Assembly: GCA_946055445.1 (NCBI GenBank)
Contig: CAMGGF010000047.1
Location: 1-8,226 of the forward strand
Direction: 5' to 3'
DNA length: 8,226 nucleotides
Origin: an uncultured Ruminococcus sp.
Lineage (GTDB): Bacteria; Bacillota; Clostridia; Oscillospirales; Acutalibacteraceae
The translations under genes were made by a program, and so were the position numbers. Positions 1 to 5,645 of the stretch are shown here, in pieces. Within the stretch, counting starts at the first letter, position 1; each line of letters begins with the position of its first letter. The notes under the pieces are model-generated. The model did no database searches, was not told where the DNA came from, and worked only from the letters and a program-made list of their open reading frames with translations.

Positions 1-838
1 ACAAACGCATAACAATCTTTTCGCCGTACACCGTGGGCATGGTTGCAATACGGACATCGAGCGTTTTGTCTTCATAACGAACCGTTGCACGGCCGTCCTG
101 CGGGATACGCTTTTCCGCGATATCCATACCGCCCAAAACCTTTACGCGCGAAACCACCGACGGGAAAATTTTAATCGGATTTTGCAAAACTTCCTGCAAA
201 ACACCGTCAATACGAAAACGCACACGCATCACTTTTTCCAGCGCTTCCACATGCACGTCCGACGCGCCGCTTTTAATCGCGTTGTTGATGATTTGGTTCA
301 CCAACTGCACAGCGGGTTTATCGTCCAGCGACAGTTCTTCCGATTCTTCCGACGCATCGGGCAGGTCGTCTTCATCGTAACTGTCCACCGCAGAGTTCAT
401 ATTGGCAAAGTTTTCAATCGCCGCCGCCAATTCCATATCGGAAACAACCAACGGACAAATTTCCAACCCTGTCATTAAGTGCAGGTTGTCAATCGTGATA
501 ATGTCGTTGGGGTTTTTCATTGCGACATACAGCGTTTTGTCCTCTTGGTATAACGGCAAAACATTGTTGCGCAACGCCGTTTCGGGTGTAATTAAGTTTG
601 CCGCAGCCACATTGACCCCGATTTCGTCAATCGAGACATATCGATAGCCGGTTTTTTGCGCCATAATCCGCGCAATATCTTCCTCCGTGCAGTAGCCGAG
701 TTGTGTTAAGATGCTGCCGATGAGTGCCTTACTGGTTTTTTGAATTTCAAGCGCTTCATCCACCTGCGCCTCTGTCACAATGCCTGCGTCAACCAGCCTC
801 GAGCAAATACTCCCGGGGAACAATGCTGCATTTGCCAT
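1..838 (-). CDS. pilB: PilB/GspE-type pilus extension ATPase, N-terminal part (cut by window edge)
   Basis: Cytoplasmic hexameric ATPase that powers pilin polymerisation on PilC. I translated it by hand from ATG at 838; it stays open to the left edge, giving 279 codons of a protein usually about 550-570 residues long. Residues 11-141 match the MshEN (GspE N-terminal) domain, with two helical hairpins around DAGIVTEAQVDEAL and LGYCTEEDIARI. Residues 150-173 form an acidic linker. The ATPase N2 domain then begins with the family motifs GASDVHVE (191-198), RFRIDGVL (207-214), MDIAEKRIPQDGR (238-250) and RIATMPTVYGEKIVMRL (263-279). Walker A and B, the Asp and His boxes and the tetracysteine zinc site would lie beyond the edge. 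The Shine-Dalgarno is AGGGAGAT (848-855). It starts 27 bases after pilO. The separate PilT in this operon and the MshEN domain make PilB, not PilT, the firm choice. Confidence 0.95.
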   Translation of the reverse strand, partial: MANAALFPGSICSRLVDAGIVTEAQVDEALEIQKTSKALIGSILTQLGYCTEEDIARIMAQKTGYRYVSIDEIGVNVAAANLITPETALRNNVLPLYQEDKTLYVAMKNPNDIITIDNLHLMTGLEICPLVVSDMELAAAIENFANMNSAVDSYDEDDLPDASEESEELSLDDKPAVQLVNQIINNAIKSGASDVHVEALEKVMRVRFRIDGVLQEVLQNPIKIFPSVVSRVKVLGGMDIAEKRIPQDGRATVRYEDKTLDVRIATMPTVYGEKIVMRL

Positions 839-865
839 GTCGTTTCTATCTCCCTGTATTTTTGG

Positions 866-1489
866 TTAGTTCTTTGAAAATTTCACAAGTGTAATTGTCG
901 CTTCCTGTGCCTCGCCGCTTTGAATCGGAGTCAAATGGATTGCATCAATTCGCATCAGTTCGGGGTCGGTCACTAAGGAGTTGCAAAGCCCCATAATATC
1001 CGCATACGAACCGCGCACGGTCATCAGCACCTGCAATTCTTTCACGCCGGCAGTGCTCGTTGTCACAGCCGCATCACCCGCTTGCGTCGAAGTGCCGATG
1101 GCGGCATCGCCGCCGAAAGTCAAATCGCTTAATGTGCAACGCGCCGCTTCTATGCGGTTTTCCATTTCAATCATAACCGCTTGGCGGTTCTGCGTGTCAG
1201 GAATCATAGCATTGTAAGCATCGCGCTGCGCTTCATATTCCGAACTGCGGGCTTGCAGTGCTTTTAAACTTGCGATGGACGCTTGGCTTTCCTGGTACAC
1301 TTTCTTTTGTTCGGTAATTTTCGCTTTCACGGCTTCGTTATTCCGCACACCGAACACAATCAAAACGATTAAGCCGATACAGGCAACCGCCATTAAAACA
1401 ACAAAAACACGAATATCCTCTAATACATTTGCGGCTTTACCGGAAGATGCCCCGGTATCTTTTTTCTTCACATTGATATTAAATGCCAT
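866..1489 (-). CDS. pilO: PilO-like inner-membrane alignment protein
   Basis: Bitopic membrane protein of 207 residues, expected to pair with PilN and link the cytoplasmic motor to the outer parts of the pilus machine. What is seen: a basic cytoplasmic N terminus, one membrane helix at about 27-47, a Gln/Glu/Lys/Ala-rich segment at about 50-92 suited to coiled coil, and a C-terminal domain (about 100-207) with the alpha/beta pattern of the PilO ferredoxin-like fold, including YNAMIPDTQNRQAVMIEME and the strand LQVLMTVRGSY. Residues 125-150 are an Ala/Thr/Gly-rich insert containing a small internal repeat. An AGGAGGT Shine-Dalgarno (1498-1504) sits 8 bases before the ATG and directly after the pilN stop. 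The call rests on size, topology and position after pilM-pilN; PilO sequences diverge greatly, so similarity alone would be weak. Confidence 0.85.
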   Translation of the reverse strand: MAFNINVKKKDTGASSGKAANVLEDIRVFVVLMAVACIGLIVLIVFGVRNNEAVKAKITEQKKVYQESQASIASLKALQARSSEYEAQRDAYNAMIPDTQNRQAVMIEMENRIEAARCTLSDLTFGGDAAIGTSTQAGDAAVTTSTAGVKELQVLMTVRGSYADIMGLCNSLVTDPELMRIDAIHLTPIQSGEAQEATITLVKFSKN

Positions 1490-1506
1490 ATCGGAACACC
1501 TCCTGT

Positions 1507-2208
1507 TTACTTCGTTGTGCTTTCCGCAGAACTGCTTGCCGCCTTCGTCACTACGGCGGTTTGCGTTTCGCCGCTGTCATTGGTCACGATCTCGCCCTTT
1601 TTGTCGGTAACGACTTCAAATTTCGGCGCTTCGGTCGGCACTTCTACGGCATTGGACATACTCAAAGCCAGCGTAAAGTTGATGGCTTTGCTGCCGTTTT
1701 CCGTCACCTGGCGGGTAATGCTGGTCAACTGTACCAATTTTACGGTTTCCTGCATCTCTTCGGTTTCAAAACTCGCTTTGAAATCATTTACATCGCTGTA
1801 ATCGAGGCATGTGCAAGTCAGCGTGCAAACACCCGCCGTAAACCAGTTTTCCAAATTGATTTCTTTGACTTGGATATAGTCCGGCGTATTGTTGGCAATC
1901 AGCGCCAAAAACTCGACTGCCTCGGGGTTCTGCGGACTGACGCTTTCCACCATTCTTTTTGCGGATTGCAAATCGTTGAAAATGGTTTGATATTGCTGTA
2001 ACGCAGGGAATTGCTGTTTTAACTCGGCGTTTTGCCGTTCCAATTTTTTGAGTTTGGCATTCATAATTTGCCCTTGCGCAAAAATACCGGCATTCACAAT
2101 TGCCAAGCACAGAAGCACAACCAACGCAACGCGCGCAAGCAAATCCTTTTTCTTCTTTTCTTCCAGCCGCTTTCTGTACGCGGCAGGCAATAAACTGACT
2201 TTCAACAC
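1507..2208 (-). CDS. pilN: PilN-like inner-membrane alignment protein, GTG start
   Basis: Bitopic membrane protein, 233 residues from the chosen GTG at 2208. The N terminus reads MLKVSLLPAAYRKR (GTG read as Met); its LLP matches the PilN motif (typically INLLP) that docks into PilM. A membrane helix follows at about 23-45, a Leu/Gln/Lys-rich coiled-coil segment at 47-86, and a PilN-type ferredoxin-like domain at about 95-185. Residues 188-233 form a polar Ser/Thr/Glu tail beyond the normal fold. The exported domain carries Cys128, Cys132 and Cys134 on one predicted strand. The GTG is preferred because GGAGGG (2215-2220) lies 6 bases upstream and the motif then sits at the extreme N terminus; a TTG at 2205 is the alternative. 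A start at 2247 would add 13 residues overlapping pilM and has no support. Only 2 bases separate the pilM stop from this start, so translational coupling is likely. Confidence 0.88.
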   Translation of the reverse strand: MLKVSLLPAAYRKRLEEKKKKDLLARVALVVLLCLAIVNAGIFAQGQIMNAKLKKLERQNAELKQQFPALQQYQTIFNDLQSAKRMVESVSPQNPEAVEFLALIANNTPDYIQVKEINLENWFTAGVCTLTCTCLDYSDVNDFKASFETEEMQETVKLVQLTSITRQVTENGSKAINFTLALSMSNAVEVPTEAPKFEVVTDKKGEIVTNDSGETQTAVVTKAASSSAESTTK

Positions 2209-2220
2209 GGTTATCCCTCC
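2209..2220 (-). promoter_or_regulatory. Ribosome binding site deciding the pilN GTG start
   Basis: GGAGGG at 2215-2220 lies inside the last codons of pilM and ends 6 bases before GTG (2208), or 9 bases before TTG (2205). It argues against the longer reading from 2247 and implies coupling to pilM translation. Confidence 0.7.
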
Positions 2221-3188
2221 AACGCCTGCATGGCAAGACCGATGCATCCGGCAAAATCCTGCACAACTGCTTCATCTAAGCCCAAATTTTCCTGTGTATA
2301 TAAGGTCGGAATGCGAACCGGTATGGTGTAAACCGCATCGGAAACCATCTGCGCCAGTTTTTCGGCTTCGCGCGCAGAGGACAGGAAATAAATCTGCTCA
2401 ATCGGCTCTGCCATATTCTGCATTGCGTAATAACTGACGGAAGAATTGGTTTCGGAAGCGAGCATATTGCCGACGGTTGCCAAATCCTCTTCCGAAACTG
2501 TTTCCGCCTCCTGCGAGAAGAGCGCTTTCACCGCTTCAACAGCGCGTTCAGGGATCGTAATGGAACGCACCATAGAAATTTCGCCGTCTTTGATGACCAA
2601 GAAGTTCAAAATATCGTCTGTCATATTCAATAAGGCGTATTTTTGCCCTTGCGCAACCGGCGCGAGGCCGCGGCAAACCGACAACACCGAAGAGTCAATA
2701 TCCACCACCTGTAATTTTGACGCGCCCAAAATCGTAATGATTTGCTCTAACATATTGCGGCGCGCCGCAACCAAAAGCACATTGATGACCGGCTGTTCTT
2801 CATCATTCACGCCCTCGCCGGCGATAACATAGTCGATTTCCATTTCCTGCACGGGAATGGGAATGAATTCCTGCGCCTGCAAAAGCACCATATTGCGTAA
2901 TTTATCCTCCGGCACTTTCGGGAACGAAGCATAACGCATAATCACATTTTCATTGTTTACCCCGACAACCACATCGGTGGATTTGAAGTTGCCGTTTTGC
3001 AAAAGTTCTATCAGGCAAGTGTTGAACGCATCGGCATCACGCACAAAGCCTTCTTCGATTGCTCCGGCGGGCAGCGGAATTTTTCCGCAGGCAAGCACCG
3101 AAACCACGCCGTTGGTCTTGGTTAATTCAATCGCGCGGATTTCGGCGGTGTCCGCCTCAAACCCGATTACGCTTTTCATTTTCGCCAT
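2211..3188 (-). CDS. pilM: PilM-like actin-fold pilus protein with degenerate nucleotide site
   Basis: Cytoplasmic actin-like protein (325 residues) expected to bind the N-terminal tail of PilN. The fold is recognisable from VIGFEADTAEIRAIEL near the N terminus, the PilM-typical MVLLQAQEFIPIPVQEMEIDY (100-120, covering the QAQEFIPIP helix), VLLVAARRNMLEQ (137-149), LQVVDIDSSVLSVCRGL (159-175) and the closing FAGCIGLAMQAL (312-323). The nucleotide motifs are altered: the usual DIGSSSVK-like phosphate-1 loop reads EADTAEIR, the DIG-T phosphate-2 loop reads NMTDDILN (188-195), and the GGG adenosine loop reads SSARE (270-274). The start at 3188 has AGGGAG (3198-3203) 9 bases upstream; a TTG at 3248 would add 20 basic residues without a ribosome binding site. 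A structural, non-ATP-binding PilM is my inference. Confidence 0.9.
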   Translation of the reverse strand: MAKMKSVIGFEADTAEIRAIELTKTNGVVSVLACGKIPLPAGAIEEGFVRDADAFNTCLIELLQNGNFKSTDVVVGVNNENVIMRYASFPKVPEDKLRNMVLLQAQEFIPIPVQEMEIDYVIAGEGVNDEEQPVINVLLVAARRNMLEQIITILGASKLQVVDIDSSVLSVCRGLAPVAQGQKYALLNMTDDILNFLVIKDGEISMVRSITIPERAVEAVKALFSQEAETVSEEDLATVGNMLASETNSSVSYYAMQNMAEPIEQIYFLSSAREAEKLAQMVSDAVYTIPVRIPTLYTQENLGLDEAVVQDFAGCIGLAMQALEG

Positions 3189-3203
3189 ACTATCATTCTC
3201 CCT
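3189..3203 (-). promoter_or_regulatory. Ribosome binding site deciding the pilM ATG start
   Basis: AGGGAG at 3198-3203 lies 9 bases before ATG at 3188 and selects the MAKMKSVIGF start over an in-frame TTG at 3248, which has no purine-rich sequence at proper distance. Confidence 0.75.
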
Positions 3204-3219
3204 AAAAGGCGCAAGCGCC
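3204..3219 (-). other. Short GC hairpin with U4 tail in the pilC-pilM gap
   Basis: In the transcript GGCG-CUUG-CGCC (3219 to 3208) forms a 4-bp stem with a 4-base loop, followed by four U residues (3207-3204) and at once by the pilM Shine-Dalgarno. The stem is too short and the U run too brief for a confident terminator. It might give partial attenuation or mark an RNA processing site. The 68-base gap is among the two longest in this operon. Confidence 0.3.
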
Positions 3220-3256
3220 CGTTTCCTGTGTTCTTGTTTTTTGGGCAAAAGGATTT

Positions 3257-4459
3257 TTAGGAGCCGGTCGATGTGGTTGCGGTGAAAATCGGCAAATACA
3301 ACGAAATCAACATTGTACCGACCAAAACACCGACCAAAATCAACGCAATCGGCTCAATCATGGAACGCAAATTGCGCGAAGTGACCTCAACATCTTCTTC
3401 GTAGAACTCCGCAACCTTGTCAAGCAATTCAGGCAGTGTACCTGCCTCTTCGCCAATGGCAATCATACCGATAACCATAGGCGGGAAGTGTCCGCTTTTA
3501 TCCAAAGATTCGGAAATGCTTTTACCTTCTTCAATATCACTGATGGCCGTTTGAACCGCTTTTTCAATCAAATCGCTGCCTGCGGTCGGCCCGGCACTTT
3601 GCAATGCTTCCACCGCCGTAACACCGCCGGAAATCAACGTAGCAAAGGTGCGGCAGAAACGCGCAACGCACATTTTGGTAATGAAATCACCGAACATCGG
3701 CATACGCAATTTGTTGTTTTCCCAAATGCGGTGCGCCGGCGGGCTTCGTTTTATTAAAATCCCGACGCCGATAAGTGCACCGATTGTTAAAATCCACAAA
3801 TACCATTTGGTGCGTAAACTGCCGGACATTTTGAAAATCGCCGCAGTCAACCCATTGACAGGGGTAGTGTCCGGAATCATTTTTTGGAACATCGGCACCA
3901 TGAACACCAACATCGCAATCAGCAAAATGATAGCAAACATACCGACATTTTTGGGGTAGGACACAGCGGATTTGATGTTGTCTTTCAGGTTCTTTTCTTT
4001 TTGAATCTGCACGGAAAGGCTCATTAAGGATTGCTCCAAAATACCGCCCAATTCGCCGGTTTCAATCATCGAAACGAAGAGTTTGTTAAAGATTTTCGGA
4101 TACTGCGCAAACGCGTCTGCCAGCGTACCGCCGCCTTCAACATTTTTGGCAATGTCGGTGATTGCCGCGGCAAGCGTCGGGTTGGTTGTCTGCTTTGCAA
4201 GGGTAGCCAACGCGCGCGTTACCGGCACGCCGGCGGAAAGCATAGCCGCCATTTGACGACTGAACAAGGAAACATCGGTCAATGTAACCTTTTTGCCGCC
4301 TTTTGCTTTTACGGGTTTAATAACCTTTTCGCTGATGTCTGTAACAACAACGCCCGCCTCGCGCAGTTTTTCAATGGCAACTGTGGAATTGTCCGCGACA
4401 ACTTCGCCGTGAACGCTTTGGCCCTGACGGTTTAAGCCGTCATATGTAAAGGATGCCAA
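3257..4459 (-). CDS. pilC: PilC/GspF-type inner-membrane platform protein, TTG start
   Basis: Polytopic membrane protein on which PilB and PilT act to add or remove pilins. It has 400 residues, the usual length. An N-terminal segment, FTYDGLNRQGQSVHGEV (4-20), is the standard PilC opening. Two T2SF domains follow at about 65-188 and 267-390, each showing the duplicated pattern FSRQMAAMLSAGVPVTRAL versus FCRTFATLISGGVTAVEAL, then an ETGEL(GG) or GEEAGTL turn (133-139 and 336-342). Membrane helices lie at about 172-192, 220-236 and 368-390. The start codon is TTG, reading MASFTYDGL; AAGGGGG (4467-4473) sits 7 bases upstream and there is no in-frame ATG near it. It starts 19 bases after the pilT stop, so it is almost certainly cotranscribed. 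The function is clear from the family. Confidence 0.97.
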   Translation of the reverse strand: MASFTYDGLNRQGQSVHGEVVADNSTVAIEKLREAGVVVTDISEKVIKPVKAKGGKKVTLTDVSLFSRQMAAMLSAGVPVTRALATLAKQTTNPTLAAAITDIAKNVEGGGTLADAFAQYPKIFNKLFVSMIETGELGGILEQSLMSLSVQIQKEKNLKDNIKSAVSYPKNVGMFAIILLIAMLVFMVPMFQKMIPDTTPVNGLTAAIFKMSGSLRTKWYLWILTIGALIGVGILIKRSPPAHRIWENNKLRMPMFGDFITKMCVARFCRTFATLISGGVTAVEALQSAGPTAGSDLIEKAVQTAISDIEEGKSISESLDKSGHFPPMVIGMIAIGEEAGTLPELLDKVAEFYEEDVEVTSRNLRSMIEPIALILVGVLVGTMLISLYLPIFTATTSTGS

Positions 4460-4473
4460 ATGAATGCCCCCTT
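4460..4473 (-). promoter_or_regulatory. Ribosome binding site supporting the pilC TTG start
   Basis: AAGGGGG (4467-4473) ends 7 bases before TTG at 4459. The next in-frame ATG lies about 70 codons into the conserved T2SF domain, so TTG is the only start that keeps the family N terminus. Confidence 0.75.
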
Positions 4474-4478
4474 AAAAC

Positions 4479-5576
4479 TTAATAACCCATTGTGGAAAGC
4501 AGACGGCGTACTTCCTTGTCGTCCACACAAAACTCCAAAACGGACTCTTTCGAAATTTTCTGTTCTCTGCACAGTTTAATCAGCGCTTGGTCCATCGTCT
4601 GCATGCCTTGCAACTGCGCGGTCTGCATTGCGCCGTAAAGTTGGTGCTCCTTCTCTTCACGAATCAGGTTCTTCACGCCGGGTGTATCCGTCATATACTC
4701 CACGGCGAGCACTCTGCCCTTGCCGTTTACGGTGGGAATCAGTTGCTGTGAAATAACGGCTTTCAACGAGTTTGCCAACTGCTGACGGATTTGCCCTTTC
4801 TGCCCCTCGGGGAAAGAGTCGATAATACGCGAAATGGTCATCGGCGCGGTCTGCGTGTGCAAAGTAGACAGCACCAAGTGCCCGGTTTCCGCCGCGCTGA
4901 TTGCAATGGAAATACTTTCGGGGTCGCGCATTTCACCAATCATAATGGTGTCGGGGTCGTGACGCAAAACCGTACGCAACGCGTTTGCGAAAGAGTGCGT
5001 ATCCGTACCGATTTCGCGCTGACGCACCGTGGATTTGATGTGTGTATGTAAAAATTCGATGGGGTCTTCAACCGTAACGATGTTGGTTTCATACCGTTCG
5101 TTAATGTACTTAATCATCGCTGCGAGGGTTGTCGATTTACCGCTGCCCGTAGGGCCTGTAACCAACACCAAACCTCTGGGTAAGTTGCAAAGGCGTTTTA
5201 CATCCGGCGGCAAGCCCAACTTGTCAAGTTCCGGCACCTTAAAGGGAATGGCACGGAATACCGCCGCCAATGAGCCGCGCTGAATGATAACATTGCCTCT
5301 GAAACGCGCGCATTCCGGAACAGAAAGCGCAAAGTCCAACTCCCAATCTTCTGCCAAACCGTTTTTCTGTTCCTCGTTCAAAACCGCAAACAGCATATTT
5401 TCCACATCTTCGGGCATCATCGGCGGAAATTCCTGCCGCGTCAAATCGCCGTTGATACGGATACAAGGCTCAATGCCGGAAACCAAATGCAAGTCCGAAC
5501 CGCCTTTTTCAACGGTCAGGCGCAAGAGGTCAGTCAGTGTAACGGGGTAATGGCTTTCTTTTCCGGTAAAATTCAC
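4479..5576 (-). CDS. pilT: PilT-type pilus retraction ATPase, GTG start
   Basis: Cytoplasmic hexameric ATPase that depolymerises the pilus and so drives retraction (twitching, DNA uptake, surface sensing). It has 365 residues, the usual PilT length. The N2 domain opens with TLTDLLRLTVEKGGSDLHLVSG (LLRL to GSDLHL, 17-30). Walker A is GPTGSGKST (141-149). The Asp box region includes VEDPIEF (169-175), Walker B is DTIMIGEMRDPES (209-221), and the His box is ETGHLVLSTLHTQTA (230-244). The C-terminal PilT signature is present as NLIREEKEHQL (303-313) and GMQTMDQAL (324-332); these PilT-specific elements, and the lack of an MshEN domain, separate it from PilB. The start is GTG at 5576 with AGGAG (5588-5592) 11 bases upstream. 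The gene follows the LysM/secretin-like gene by 69 bases, a gap holding a strong hairpin. Confidence 0.97.
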   Translation of the reverse strand: MNFTGKESHYPVTLTDLLRLTVEKGGSDLHLVSGIEPCIRINGDLTRQEFPPMMPEDVENMLFAVLNEEQKNGLAEDWELDFALSVPECARFRGNVIIQRGSLAAVFRAIPFKVPELDKLGLPPDVKRLCNLPRGLVLVTGPTGSGKSTTLAAMIKYINERYETNIVTVEDPIEFLHTHIKSTVRQREIGTDTHSFANALRTVLRHDPDTIMIGEMRDPESISIAISAAETGHLVLSTLHTQTAPMTISRIIDSFPEGQKGQIRQQLANSLKAVISQQLIPTVNGKGRVLAVEYMTDTPGVKNLIREEKEHQLYGAMQTAQLQGMQTMDQALIKLCREQKISKESVLEFCVDDKEVRRLLSTMGY

Positions 5577-5592
5577 GAAAGGTACAACTCCT
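5577..5592 (-). promoter_or_regulatory. Ribosome binding site supporting the pilT GTG start
   Basis: AGGAG (5588-5592) lies 11 bases before GTG at 5576, slightly far but within range. The next Met codons (residues 53-54) fall inside the conserved N2 domain, so GTG is the only start giving a full PilT. Confidence 0.65.
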
Positions 5593-5615
5593 TTTTTTGT
5601 ATGAAAACCCGCTTA

Positions 5616-5640
5616 GGGGTGCAGGAAAAACCCGCACCCC
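5616..5640 (-). other. Strong 10-bp hairpin between the LysM gene and pilT
   Basis: In the minus-strand transcript GGGGUGCGGG (5640-5631) pairs with CCUGCACCCC (5625-5616) around a UUUUU loop, giving ten pairs including one internal G-U. Read on the plus strand, that pair becomes an A-C mismatch, so the structure fits minus-strand RNA better. It lies 5 bases after the upstream stop codon and about 23 bases before the pilT Shine-Dalgarno. The bases after it (UAAGCGGGUUUUC) are not a clean U-tract, so it is probably not a full terminator. Roles in mRNA stability, processing or partial attenuation are all possible. Confidence 0.6.
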
Positions 5641-5645
5641 GCGTA

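Noticed and set aside
182..647. Plus-strand open frames opposite pilB
   Set aside because: They lie antisense to a clear PilB frame, have His/Arg/Phe-rich composition typical of shadow frames, and lack ribosome binding sites.
2209..2247. N-terminal extension of pilN from 2247
   Set aside because: It overlaps pilM and would bury the LLP docking motif 13 residues from the N terminus; GTG 2208 has a good ribosome binding site.
1483..2437. Plus-strand frames opposite pilN and pilM, and an alternative minus frame at 1784-2275
   Set aside because: All overlap well-supported pilN or pilM codons; the compositions and lack of recognisable domains mark them as shadows.
3189..3248. N-terminal extension of pilM from TTG at 3248
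   Set aside because: It adds a basic, non-conserved 20-residue segment without a ribosome binding site, while ATG 3188 has AGGGAG at 9 bases and begins at the family N terminus.
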